Below, one piece after another: positions 1 through 9,428 of a stretch of 36,234 nucleotides of DNA (position 1 is the stretch's first letter; each line of letters starts with the position of its first letter). The translations under genes and the position numbers were made by a program. Source of the stretch: Verrucomicrobiota bacterium (GTDB taxonomy: Bacteria; Verrucomicrobiota; Verrucomicrobiia; Chthoniobacterales; UBA10450); contig QHOI01000050.1 in the NCBI GenBank assembly GCA_003218705.1, positions 1-36,234 of the forward strand, written 5' to 3'. The notes beneath the pieces were generated by a model. The model did not search any database. It was not told where the DNA came from and was given only the letters and a program-made list of their open reading frames with translations.

Positions 1-983
1 TGACGCTGGACGAAGGATTGTCGATCTTACAAAAGCGGCTCAAACAGCCGCGAGTGCAGGAAATGACGCGAGCATTGCATCAAGCGCTGGTCGATGGCCG
101 AAGTTTTTCGCAGGCCTTGCGCGAGATGCCGCGAATTTTTCCACCGCTCTTTGTCAATCTCGTTGCGGCGGGCGAAGCAAGCGGGGCGTTGCCGGAGATT
201 TTGCACCGGCTCGTAAAACATTTGATGCAGGCGAAGGATCTGCGCGACCGCGTTCAGCAGGCGCTGATCTATCCGGCGTTTCTCGCAGTCGCCGGCGCGG
301 CGTTGATCACAATCTTCATCACTTACATGGTGCCGCAGTTGACCGGATTCATGGCCCAAATCGGCGGCGCCCTTCCGCTGCCGACGCGGATCTTGATGCA
401 GATTCATCACGGCATCATCACGTACTGGTGGTTGGCGATCCTGATTGTCATCGGCGCGAGCGTCGGTTTCCGCGCATTCGTCCGCACCGAAGAAGGACGG
501 CTCACTTGGGACCGATTTCGATTGAAGATTCCGGGTTACGGGCGTGTGATTCGTCATCGTTACTACGCGCAGTTTTCGCGCACGCTCGGCACGCTCATCC
601 AAAATGGAATTCCCCTCCTCCGCGCGCTCGATCTAGTGAGCGAGATCGCCGGCAATCGCTATTTGGAATTAAAGGTCACCGAAGCGCGCCGCGCAGTGGT
701 GGACGGAGCAACGCTCTCCGCGGCGTTGAGTTCACAGCACATTTTTCCGGATTTGTTTACCGACATGATGGCGGTGGGCGAACAGACGGGACGCTTCGGA
801 GAAACGATGCAAACGATTGCCGATGTTTATGAGCGCGAGCTGGACCGCAACGTCGCCATCATTTCGCAATTGATCCCGCCGGTGATTATCGTTGTGATTG
901 CGCTTATCGTAGGGCTGGTGGTTTACAGCATTCTTTCGGCGGTATTTGAGGCGACACATAGCTTGCAGTTTCGACCGCACTAA
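1..983 (+). CDS. gspF: Type II secretion / type IV pilus inner-membrane protein GspF (5'-truncated by window edge)
   Basis: Frame open to window start (..TLDEGLSILQKR); two GspF/PilC-like repeats with LVAAGEASGALPEIL and MMAVGEQTGRFGETM motifs, hydrophobic C-terminus. Confidence 0.93.
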   Translation, partial: TLDEGLSILQKRLKQPRVQEMTRALHQALVDGRSFSQALREMPRIFPPLFVNLVAAGEASGALPEILHRLVKHLMQAKDLRDRVQQALIYPAFLAVAGAALITIFITYMVPQLTGFMAQIGGALPLPTRILMQIHHGIITYWWLAILIVIGASVGFRAFVRTEEGRLTWDRFRLKIPGYGRVIRHRYYAQFSRTLGTLIQNGIPLLRALDLVSEIAGNRYLELKVTEARRAVVDGATLSAALSSQHIFPDLFTDMMAVGEQTGRFGETMQTIADVYERELDRNVAIISQLIPPVIIVVIALIVGLVVYSILSAVFEATHSLQFRPH

Positions 984-1001
984 GGTACTCTTCGCAGCCA
1001 A

Positions 1002-2072
1002 ATGCTCGTTCGCATCGTTGCGCTTCTTTGGCTGATTGGCGCACCGTCTTCTCTCCTCGCTCAGGAAGCATTTAACAACGGTCTGCCGCAGCAAGAAAGC
1101 GATACGACTGCACAAAACAACGCGGAAAGCGCGTGGATTGATTTGCGTCAGCATCCGTCGGCGAATTCGCGACCACAAAGCGCGCCGAGTTGGGTCGACG
1201 CGGTCAACATGGCTCCGACTGTGGAAATAAACGGCGCCTCTGCGAAAACCATCTTCCGCATTCGCATCGCGCACCCGCCAGGAGACTACCAGGTCCTCTA
1301 TTTCCGGCTTTTTTTCGATGATAATAGCAACGCGCGACCGGAACTGGTGGCATGGGATGAATTGGGCACGCAGGTCCTACGCTCCGGCAAACTTGGTTCC
1401 GGTGTGGGACTACCGACATCGGATTCGGTCATGATTCCAATGAACGGAATCTCGACGCTCGACGTCGAGGTGCCCGGTGATGGTAAAACAATCCGCGGTG
1501 CCTACCTCGATTGGATGACGACCAGCGAGATTGTCCATCCGGTCAGCGCAGAGCACCGGGATGTCATCCCCGAGCCTTTCTCGTCGCTGCCTCCGTTGCA
1601 CGCGCCGGAGCAGGATCTGGAACATTTCGGAACCGTGACCGCCACGCTGGCCAGCGAAACGATTCCGGTCGGCTCCGATGCCCAACGCGGCGCAGCGTTT
1701 CAGTTTGGGATTGAATCGCAGCCGTTGCTCGCGCTGCTCACATTCGAAGTGGCAAGCCCTCGAATCGATTCACCGCCGGAAGTTTATGTGAACGGCGAAG
1801 ACGTCGGCGCTGCAACGTTCACGTTGCCGGAGCTCGCCGATCCCGCGTATCAGGGGCAAATGGAGTCGTTGCTCAAAGAAATGCGGTTTCAATACACCGG
1901 TTGGCTCCGGGCGCAAAAGCTCATTCCGGTCAGCAACTTGAAAGTTGGGACAAACGATGTGACTATCCTGAGCGGCGGCGCTACGCCGACATCGGCGATT
2001 CGCGGAACGCAGATTCAACTAAAATATCTTTGGGAAAAATCGGATTATTTGCTCCAAACTCCCGACTATTAA
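1002..2072 (+). CDS. Secreted protein of unknown function inside the T2SS locus
   Basis: 356 aa ORF with signal peptide (MLVRIVALLWLIGAPSSLLAQ), lies between gspF and gspG on the same strand. Confidence 0.75.
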   Translation: MLVRIVALLWLIGAPSSLLAQEAFNNGLPQQESDTTAQNNAESAWIDLRQHPSANSRPQSAPSWVDAVNMAPTVEINGASAKTIFRIRIAHPPGDYQVLYFRLFFDDNSNARPELVAWDELGTQVLRSGKLGSGVGLPTSDSVMIPMNGISTLDVEVPGDGKTIRGAYLDWMTTSEIVHPVSAEHRDVIPEPFSSLPPLHAPEQDLEHFGTVTATLASETIPVGSDAQRGAAFQFGIESQPLLALLTFEVASPRIDSPPEVYVNGEDVGAATFTLPELADPAYQGQMESLLKEMRFQYTGWLRAQKLIPVSNLKVGTNDVTILSGGATPTSAIRGTQIQLKYLWEKSDYLLQTPDY

Positions 2073-2117
2073 TTGAACCGCAACCCGCCGTTGCGTGTCT
2101 CTGTGTTAGCTCAACCA

Positions 2118-2534
2118 ATGATTAGACGAACGAATCAATCTGGCTTTACCCTGCTCGAGATCATGATCGTGGTGAGCATCATCGTGATCTTGCTGGGTCT
2201 CGCGATTTCAAAAATGGGCAATCCGACAGCGTTCGCCAAGACCACGGCTGTGCGAGCGGACGTCCAATCAATCGGCACGCAATTGATGCAATATGAAGCG
2301 ATGAACGGTTTTTATCCGAGCACCGAGCAAGGTTTGCAGGCGCTTGTCTCCAAGGCCGAGAGCGAGCCCAGACCGACTCGGTGGTACCAGTTCTTCAAGG
2401 AACTTCCGAGAGATCCGTGGGGCACACCTTACATTTATCGCTGCCCCGGAACTAAGCATCCGGACAAATACGATCTCTTTTCAGCTGGTCCGGATCGTCA
2501 AGCGGACACGGGCGACGACGATTGGGGCGAATAA
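2118..2534 (+). CDS. gspG: Major pseudopilin GspG
   Basis: Prepilin motif SGFTLLEIMIVVSIIVILLGLAI; GspG C-terminus (YPSTEQGLQAL..PRDPWGTPYIYRCPG..YDLFSAGPDRQADTGDDDWGE). Start at internal ATG 2118 preferred over 2073. Confidence 0.93.
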   Translation: MIRRTNQSGFTLLEIMIVVSIIVILLGLAISKMGNPTAFAKTTAVRADVQSIGTQLMQYEAMNGFYPSTEQGLQALVSKAESEPRPTRWYQFFKELPRDPWGTPYIYRCPGTKHPDKYDLFSAGPDRQADTGDDDWGE

Positions 2535-2617
2535 TCCTTAGGATCGCACCGCCGTCGCGAAATGCCAATCCGTCCCGGACCTGGGGCGCGGCAAGCAATC
2601 GTCAGATCGATAACAAA

Positions 2618-3199
2618 CTATTGCTCGGCGGACGGCGGCGGAGTCGACACTTGCGGCTGCGGATTTCGTTGAATGGTGCCACGAACGTGTGGAGTTGGCG
2701 CGACGATTCCGGGATTTTGACCCGGTTTCGGAATACCGGGTTGTGGCGCCGGGACAACACCCGGTGCCGGTCTATTCGGGAGCGGTTGAGTGATTAGTTG
2801 CTGGTTGAAAGTGAGCGTTGCGAATTGACCGTCTTTACTGATCGTCACTTTGGTTTCGCCCACTTTGTCGGACCATTCAATGCTCGCGATGGCGTAACCG
2901 TCCACCGGGCCACCACACGTGGTCAGAAATTTTTTGAATTCTTTTTCGCCGGTCGAAGCGATCGTAACCATGTCGCAGTCGGGCGCCTTTGCGGCGCTGG
3001 TAACGTAAAGGTCCTTCGCGAAATTTGGCGTGGCCGCCGGCGCAACCACTGCACTGGCGACGGCGAACGGCGAATGATCGAGCATTCCTTGGTAGCGATC
3101 GAAATTTAATCGCTTCGGCAAATCGTCATCGGCGCGCGCGGAAAAGACTCCGATCGTCGCGAAGATCGAGATGTAGATTCGTAGGCGCATCGCACTCAA
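2618..3199 (-). CDS. Secreted Pro-rich protein, putative T2SS accessory component
   Basis: Signal peptide, ATGA-type overlap with the gspM-like gene, Pro-rich C-terminus. Confidence 0.65.
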   Translation of the reverse strand: MSAMRLRIYISIFATIGVFSARADDDLPKRLNFDRYQGMLDHSPFAVASAVVAPAATPNFAKDLYVTSAAKAPDCDMVTIASTGEKEFKKFLTTCGGPVDGYAIASIEWSDKVGETKVTISKDGQFATLTFNQQLITQPLPNRPAPGVVPAPQPGIPKPGQNPGIVAPTPHVRGTIQRNPQPQVSTPPPSAEQ

Positions 3200-3759
3200 T
3201 CTTTCTTGCGATTACCCGGCGCAAACCAGCGCGCGATCTTGAATTTGCCGCGCATCATGGTCGCGTCATTGCTGTCAATCACCAGGTTCACACTCTCAAA
3301 GACAACGAAGGCGTCCGGTTGTTGAACGTCATAAAGAAAATGAACAAGCTCCGGCCAATGGCTGCTCGTTTCGATGGAAGCGAAAACGGCTTCATGGTTG
3401 GGAGTTGTTTCGCCCGACCCGATCGCCGGGTTCTCGATTAAAATGTTGTACTTGCCGGCGATTTGTTTGAGTTGATCGAGCAAGTTAGAAGCTTCCTCGG
3501 CGCCTTTGAGGGTAGGCTGCGTTTTCTGCACCCATTGGTCGCGTCTCGCCCAGAGATCGCGCTCTTTCATGTAAACGGTTTGCTCAGAGCGGGTCGCTTT
3601 GCGCGCGGCCAGCTCGCGCCGCGAGGTGCTAAGCGTTCCCAAAAGCCAGCGCCAGATGAAAAGATTAATAAGCAGGAATAAAATGCCGGCGACAGCGAGC
3701 GTCATGATGCGCTCGCGCTGACTCATCCGTTGATAAGCCCCTGTCAATTTCGCCATCAT
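3196..3759 (-). CDS. GspM/PilO-like T2SS assembly protein
   Basis: Single N-terminal TM, coiled region, overlaps the gspL-like gene; position in gsp operon. Confidence 0.7.
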   Translation of the reverse strand: MMAKLTGAYQRMSQRERIMTLAVAGILFLLINLFIWRWLLGTLSTSRRELAARKATRSEQTVYMKERDLWARRDQWVQKTQPTLKGAEEASNLLDQLKQIAGKYNILIENPAIGSGETTPNHEAVFASIETSSHWPELVHFLYDVQQPDAFVVFESVNLVIDSNDATMMRGKFKIARWFAPGNRKKD

Positions 3760-4901
3760 CGCGGTTTTCCCTCCAGACGAAATTGCGCATGATTGTTCGC
3801 CAAAATTCTTGGCGCCGCCATATCGAATCGGAAATTCTGCAAGCCGGAGTTCTTTTTTATTTTCTCCGCAAATTGATAGGCCAACGCGGCCGTGTTGGAC
3901 TCGCCATCGACTGAGATCTGGCGCGCGGACTGATTGTAGGCCGTGATACGGACATCAGCTGACGGCAAACTTTCGTAAAGGTGCAACAGAATTTCGACCG
4001 GGTAGAAGCGCGAGTCGATCGCCGGTGCGAGCGCTTTCCAGTTGGCTTCAGTCTCGCGAATAAACTGCGTTTGCGGCGCGTCGCGCACAATCAGTCGATC
4101 AAGTCGCGCGATCGCGAAACGGCTGTAAGCAAGGTAAAGGAGAAAGAGGAGAAAGCTCGCGGCGTAAGCGCCACCGGCCAAGGTAAGTCGCTTCTGCCAT
4201 TCACCGCGCTTAACGAGTTGCGCCCGGCGCTGCCGCCAACTGTCGGGCAGGAGATTAAGTTTCACCGACGCCGGCGGGGTCTCAATCCCTACGAGCTCGG
4301 TGGGAGCCGCGAGAATTCCCTGCACCATGTCGCGCAGATCGTAACAACTTTCATCGAGCAAGACGCTTGGAAAGGAACCATTGATGCCTTGCAGCTCTGC
4401 GCTTAACGCCAGGTGCGGCAATTCCATTCGCAGTTGTTCAGGCGCGGCTCCCTCCAGTGTGCGGGTAAGGCTGACCTTTCCATTTTCAGTCACAGCCGAA
4501 ACCAGCGTTTCGCCTTCTGGATAAATTAGGAGCGCACGTCCTTCCGGAGCATGGGTAGTTGCGCGCTGCGCTGCATAAACTGTGACCTGGCGCGGTATGA
4601 TGCCGTTATCGATTAGTGGCGCAGCAATTTCAGCTAACCGCTCATTCCTCACTGCGATGGCGGAAATGACGCTTTCGGTTCCGTTTTGTTCAATCAATTC
4701 GAAATCGGTCGTGACTTCCTCTGCTGAAAACGGAAGCGCTTTCTCGATTTGAATCCGGATCATCTCCGGAAATTCCGTCGGATCGATGGTTGGCAGACGG
4801 AATCGCTGCGCGAGGACAGCAGCGATTGGTAAGCTCAACACAATGTTGTCCTGGGCCGAGATGAGCGGCACGGCTTCGTCGAGCGTGCGCAGCAAGCGCA
4901 C
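3756..4901 (-). CDS. GspL/PilM-like T2SS protein (true start probably upstream, see findings)
   Basis: Actin-like cytoplasmic segment plus TM near residue 240; operon context downstream of gspK; frame open upstream to about 5009. Confidence 0.75.
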   Translation of the reverse strand: MRLLRTLDEAVPLISAQDNIVLSLPIAAVLAQRFRLPTIDPTEFPEMIRIQIEKALPFSAEEVTTDFELIEQNGTESVISAIAVRNERLAEIAAPLIDNGIIPRQVTVYAAQRATTHAPEGRALLIYPEGETLVSAVTENGKVSLTRTLEGAAPEQLRMELPHLALSAELQGINGSFPSVLLDESCYDLRDMVQGILAAPTELVGIETPPASVKLNLLPDSWRQRRAQLVKRGEWQKRLTLAGGAYAASFLLFLLYLAYSRFAIARLDRLIVRDAPQTQFIRETEANWKALAPAIDSRFYPVEILLHLYESLPSADVRITAYNQSARQISVDGESNTAALAYQFAEKIKKNSGLQNFRFDMAAPRILANNHAQFRLEGKPR

Positions 4902-4993
4902 ATTCCACGAACCGTTGTCCTCACGCGCGCGCAGGAGATTCCAGCCATTCGCGGCCGGCGTGATAAAGACCGGTGTCGATGTTGGCTCGATAA

Positions 4994-5911
4994 CTAAAAC
5001 TCCTTCCAGGTAATGAGTTGGGGAACGGCGCCGATCCGCCGAAACACCATTTGTACCGTGCGCTTGGCTTTGCCAGCCGTTCCGACGCTAACGACGCGCA
5101 ACACCGGATCCTTGAACGAAATGAGCCCGTTGAGTCGCTTGAATTGCTCTTCATTGAGTCGGAGAAGCAAGCGCGCATCGTCGATTCCTCGTATCTGCGT
5201 ATCATCTTCAGTGCCATCGATTCCATCCGGCCCCCGTCGCGCTTGCAAGAACCGATCCACGATCTCCGGTGTTAGTCCTGGCAAAGCAAGCAGGATGTCG
5301 CGCGATGCCCACGCCAAATCCACTGGGCCGCTGCTATTGAGAGTGAATTCATCTTCCCATCCGGGCGTGCTCGTGAATTCGGACCAGCCGGCGATTTTTT
5401 TCAACTCCTCGATGCGCGTCAGCAAAGTGTGCGGTGGATGATAGTCGTCACTTTCAGACGGCGCATTTAAATGATGCAGACCGGTGTTTGGCTCCACCCA
5501 ATCAAGCAGCGAATCTACCATGGTGTCACGTTCATGGAGATCGATTTCCTTAACCTCGAGAAATCGCCGTAAAATTTCCAGCCGATCGGGATCTTCTCCC
5601 GCCACCAGCCAGTTCAAGTTCAAACGTCCGCCTTCACCGCTGAGTCGCGCCTCATAACTCGCCCCGTTATCCAATTGCCCGCTCAGATTTCGCGAACCTG
5701 GAGTGACTGCCGGATGCAGCGCCACTTCTGCTCCGGAACAGGCCACCGCCTCCGCCTTCAACATTCGCGCTCCCTCGCCTGAAAGCGATAACCGCGAATC
5801 GATGTCCAGCGCCCACGAAATCACCAGCGCGCTCAACAAAAAAATCGCCCAGAGTGCCAGCATGATGGCAGCGCCAGAAATTAATTTCGAATTTGGTGAA
5901 GGCATCTTCAT
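4994..5911 (-). CDS. gspK: Minor pseudopilin GspK
   Basis: GAAIMLALWAIFLLSALVISWALDIDSRL N-terminus; GGRLNLNWL, DSLLDWVEPN motifs; start at internal ATG 5911 preferred. Confidence 0.88.
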   Translation of the reverse strand: MKMPSPNSKLISGAAIMLALWAIFLLSALVISWALDIDSRLSLSGEGARMLKAEAVACSGAEVALHPAVTPGSRNLSGQLDNGASYEARLSGEGGRLNLNWLVAGEDPDRLEILRRFLEVKEIDLHERDTMVDSLLDWVEPNTGLHHLNAPSESDDYHPPHTLLTRIEELKKIAGWSEFTSTPGWEDEFTLNSSGPVDLAWASRDILLALPGLTPEIVDRFLQARRGPDGIDGTEDDTQIRGIDDARLLLRLNEEQFKRLNGLISFKDPVLRVVSVGTAGKAKRTVQMVFRRIGAVPQLITWKEF

Positions 5912-5924
5912 AAGATCGACACCA

Positions 5925-6548
5925 TCACATCGGCGTCCGGCCAAGCGGAATAATCGCCTCCCATGGCACGCGGGCATCTCTCCGGCCGACCGTTAATTTC
6001 ACCAGCCGCGGCAACGTTCCGGCGTCCGTCCACCGTTCCACCCACACATTTAAACGCGCATCAAAATAGCGAACTTGGAAACTGTGTACATTTTCGATTA
6101 GCGGAACCCAACTTTCGTTCGCGTTGGTGAGCGACGAATCGTCTTTCGGTTTTCGCAGAAAGCCGAGATCGAGCCGATCGCCATCTTTCTTTTCCGATTG
6201 CAACCGCAACGCCACTACAAAATCGGCCGCAGCATAGCGCGTCATCAAACCCGGACCCGCACTGCAAATCCATCGGATTTCGTCCCGTTCGCGATCATTC
6301 AATTTGAAGGCCTCTCCAAGCAGCGCGCCTTTTCCGGGAGGCAAGCTCTGCCACTGCGCCGCAAGCACTTCGCGCAAACCGTCGTAACGCGCATCGACCG
6401 CGAGCGCTTCGGAAGAGAGACGAATCGCCACCAGATTGGATTGGACGAAGCGATAGATGGCCAACGCCATCGTGGCCAAAATCGCAACCGCCATGATGAT
6501 CTCGAGCAAAGTAAATCCGCGGCCGCGATTAACCGGGGCGATAAACAT
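5925..6548 (-). CDS. Minor pseudopilin GspJ-like
   Basis: Prepilin motif RGFTLLEIIMAVAILATMALAIYRFVQ, operon order. Confidence 0.8.
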   Translation of the reverse strand: MFIAPVNRGRGFTLLEIIMAVAILATMALAIYRFVQSNLVAIRLSSEALAVDARYDGLREVLAAQWQSLPPGKGALLGEAFKLNDRERDEIRWICSAGPGLMTRYAAADFVVALRLQSEKKDGDRLDLGFLRKPKDDSSLTNANESWVPLIENVHSFQVRYFDARLNVWVERWTDAGTLPRLVKLTVGRRDARVPWEAIIPLGRTPM

Positions 6549-6921
6549 AAAATTCGATTTGCTGCGATTGCTCGGCGCCGCCGCGCGTCCACTTTACTGT
6601 GAGCCTAACTCGATTCACACCGGCGAGTTGCGTTCCGTTGTTTTCTTCCAATTCAGCGGGGACGCTTTTTTGAATCAGCTTCACGATTCCGTAACCGGTG
6701 TCGACGTTGAATTCCTTTGCCGGATCGGGAAATCCGGGCGCGGCCTGAACCTCGGCCATTCGATTGGATAAAATTTGCCGGACACGGTCTTCCTCCGCGT
6801 TGAGGGTGCTGGCGTTGAGACAGTTTTGCACCGCGCGGCCGAGTGCGAGCACGCCGAGAGCGAAAATCGCCAGGCCCAACAGCACTTCGTAAAGCGCGAA
6901 ACCTTTTTTACTTCGCCGCAT
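6529..6921 (-). CDS. Minor pseudopilin GspI-like
   Basis: Prepilin-like motif KKGFALYEVLLGLAIFALGVLAL, operon order. Confidence 0.78.
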   Translation of the reverse strand: MRRSKKGFALYEVLLGLAIFALGVLALGRAVQNCLNASTLNAEEDRVRQILSNRMAEVQAAPGFPDPAKEFNVDTGYGIVKLIQKSVPAELEENNGTQLAGVNRVRLTVKWTRGGAEQSQQIEFYVYRPG

Positions 6922-7414
6922 AGTTTGCCAACTGGCCGTAGCCTGTAAGCGGCGAATAATTTGCCGTCCACGTTCCCGCTCTTCCTACAAACCGAACGAT
7001 TGCAGGCTCGCAGGTACCCGTCGGCCAGAAAATCCACTCACCCGCGGGCTTGGCCGTGAGTGCAGCCGGCAAAGTAAGCGTCAACGCGCTTCCCCGTTCC
7101 AATGCAAATGTCGCCACCGCTTTCTTCTCCTCGCCTTTGGCGAACGCCTCCGGTTGCACAATCACATCCTTCTCGCCCCAAACGATCAAGTAAGCGCGAT
7201 GCTCGGCCACGCTTCGTTCCTGCGCTTCTCGAACGAGCTTGTTAAATCCGTCCAGAGATGCGCGCAATTTTCTGTCTGCGAAAACGCCTTCCAAGCTGGG
7301 CACCGCCATCAAAAGTATAACGGTCAGAATCGCGACCGCGATAATGATCTCGATCAACGTAAATGCCCGGCTTGTCCCAGGACGCCCCCGTTCAACGGCC
7401 GGATACTTTTGCAC
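6908..7414 (-). CDS. Minor pseudopilin GspH-like
   Basis: Prepilin motif SRAFTLIEIIIAVAILTVILLMAVPSL; WPTG near C-terminus. Confidence 0.8.
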   Translation of the reverse strand: MQKYPAVERGRPGTSRAFTLIEIIIAVAILTVILLMAVPSLEGVFADRKLRASLDGFNKLVREAQERSVAEHRAYLIVWGEKDVIVQPEAFAKGEEKKAVATFALERGSALTLTLPAALTAKPAGEWIFWPTGTCEPAIVRFVGRAGTWTANYSPLTGYGQLANYAAK

Positions 7415-7542
7415 CGACGAAGTTACGCCCCCTGCGCGAAATCACAAGACGCTACGGCCCGGCCCAGCCAAGCGATCCGATCAATGGCGTGCCCAAATTG
7501 CCTTGCAAGTTGGGTCAATGGGTCTGAATGTTGCAATTGAAT

Positions 7543-7857
7543 ATGAGTTTCCTCGCCAGTTTCATGAATCTTGGCGGGCCAGACCTGCTCGTCATTCTGG
7601 TCATTATCCTCGTTCTCTTTGGCGCCAAGAAGCTGCCGGAGCTCGCTCGCGGTCTTGGTCAGGCGATCAAAGAATTCCAAAAGGCCAAGGACGAATTCAC
7701 GGATGAGCTGCATAAGGCTGGTCACAGTGACGACGCAGCCAAAGGTAATCCGCCGCCAGCATCGACCGTTGCCCGAACTGACGCTCCAGCAAGCAGCGCC
7801 GTCCGCCCCGATCCGAACCAAGGTACCACTCCCGGCGGCAAGGCCGATCAAGTCTGA
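7543..7857 (+). CDS. tatA: Twin-arginine translocase TatA/TatB family protein
   Basis: [38 protein letters not shown]: canonical TatA TM plus amphipathic helix. Confidence 0.92.
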   Translation: MSFLASFMNLGGPDLLVILVIILVLFGAKKLPELARGLGQAIKEFQKAKDEFTDELHKAGHSDDAAKGNPPPASTVARTDAPASSAVRPDPNQGTTPGGKADQV

Positions 7858-7944
7858 AGTCCGAGCCGAATGGCATTTTCGCTCGGCATGACAAAGCGCA
7901 GTTGACCTCTTGGGCCGATTACGACAATTTCGCCGCCGCTGATT

Positions 7945-8244
7945 ATGTCCGATGTCGAGCTACGCACGCGCATTAAGGAGATGCTGGTCAAAAATTTGAT
8001 GCTGCAAACAACGCCGGACCAAATCGGCGATGATCTGCCACTCTTCGGCCCGAATGGCCTCGGATTGGACTCGATTGATGCTCTTGAGCTCGTGGTCAGC
8101 ATGGAAAAGACATTCGGAGTGGGGGTGCCGAACTCAGAGGTGGCCGGCAAGGCGCTGCGGACGGTTAATACGATCCACGATTATATTCTCGAAAAACGCG
8201 GAGAAATCAGTCAAGCTGGCGAAAAGGTCGACAATCGCGCGTGA
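7945..8244 (+). CDS. Acyl carrier protein
   Basis: GLGLDSIDALELVVSMEKTFGV 4'-phosphopantetheine attachment motif (DSID). Confidence 0.9.
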   Translation: MSDVELRTRIKEMLVKNLMLQTTPDQIGDDLPLFGPNGLGLDSIDALELVVSMEKTFGVGVPNSEVAGKALRTVNTIHDYILEKRGEISQAGEKVDNRA

Positions 8245-9428
8245 ATTTACTTCATCTCGAGAGCAGTGGCAGTTGGGGCGGACAGGAATATCGCACCTGT
8301 CTTGAAATCAATTGGCTGAATGCAAACGGCCACCGCGCCTGGCTCATCTGCGACCCCACCAGTGAAGTGCTCACCAAGGCACGCGAGTTGGGCACTCCGG
8401 TAGTTCCGATGTCCCTCAAGCATCGGATTAATCCGTTTGTCTCCTTACGCATCTGGCTTTTCTGCCGCCGCAACCGCGTCGACCTGATCAAAAGCTACAG
8501 CTCAAAAGATCACTGGCTTTGCCTGCCGCTTTTTCTCTGCGGCTGGCCGGTGACGCGCGCTCGCTGTATTACCGATCCGCTCGGCAAGAAGAACCGCGCC
8601 TTCATTTATCGGCATGGTTGCGCAAAAATCGTTGCCGACGCCCAAATCATTAAAAAAGAATTCATCGAACAATACGGGATCGCCCCTGAAAAAATCGAGG
8701 TGATCGGGTCGGCGGTCGATTTAACAAAATTTTCTCCGACGCGCGACCCGATGAAGTTCCGGCGCGAAGTCGGACTGTCGGCGGAAACACCGATCATCGC
8801 CAACATCGGCATGATTCGGCCGGACAAAGGCCAGTTCAATTTGGTCGAAGCCGCGCGAATCGTCCTTCATCAAAGGCCCGATGCACGCTTCGTTTTTGTC
8901 GGCGAAGCAACTGGCGGCCGGAGCCGGGAGAAATGGGTCCGCCGCGCTATCGACCGCGCCGGTCTCAACGGCAATGTCCTGATGATGGGATACCGTTGGG
9001 ACACGCCCGACATTCTGGCAGCGGCGAACATGGTCGTGATCGCCTCACGTCACACCGAAGCATCGCCCATTGTTCTGCGCGAAGCATTTGCGAGCGGTCG
9101 TCCCGTCGTCGCCACCCGCGTTGGCGACGTTCCGGAAATTATCGTTCATGGCGAAAATGGTCTCAGTGTCCAGCCGAACGATAGCAACGCGCTCGCCACC
9201 GCTATTCTCCTGTTTCTTTCCGATGAAAATCTGGCCGCGCGCTGCGCCGAGAACGGTCTTCGCTACGCCCGCGAGCATTTCTGTTTCGATCGGATGATGC
9301 GGGCTAAGCTCGATGTCGACCTTGCCCTGGTCGAAGCGAGCCGAAAACGCCGTGTTCGCGTGCAGGTGCGGGCCGAAACTGCGCCGCTTGCGCCAATCGT
9401 AAGCCCAGAACCGATTCTACCCGACTGA
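8241..9428 (+). CDS. Glycosyltransferase family 4
   Basis: GSWGGQEYR N-terminus; C-terminal HTEASPIVLREAFASGRPVVATRVGDVPEII; GTGA overlap with ACP stop. Confidence 0.92.
   Translation: MNLLHLESSGSWGGQEYRTCLEINWLNANGHRAWLICDPTSEVLTKARELGTPVVPMSLKHRINPFVSLRIWLFCRRNRVDLIKSYSSKDHWLCLPLFLCGWPVTRARCITDPLGKKNRAFIYRHGCAKIVADAQIIKKEFIEQYGIAPEKIEVIGSAVDLTKFSPTRDPMKFRREVGLSAETPIIANIGMIRPDKGQFNLVEAARIVLHQRPDARFVFVGEATGGRSREKWVRRAIDRAGLNGNVLMMGYRWDTPDILAAANMVVIASRHTEASPIVLREAFASGRPVVATRVGDVPEIIVHGENGLSVQPNDSNALATAILLFLSDENLAARCAENGLRYAREHFCFDRMMRAKLDVDLALVEASRKRRVRVQVRAETAPLAPIVSPEPILPD

Noticed and set aside
27-602. Long antisense ORFs across the window (e.g. 27-602 -, 732-1274 -, 29850-30701 +, 30290-30817 -)
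   Set aside because: They overlap genes with clear family motifs and have low-complexity Arg-rich compositions typical of high-GC shadow frames.
7861-7886. CCGAG(C)CGAA..TTCGCTCGG hairpin after tatA as a terminator
   Set aside because: Bulged stem with no following T-run; too weak to call.
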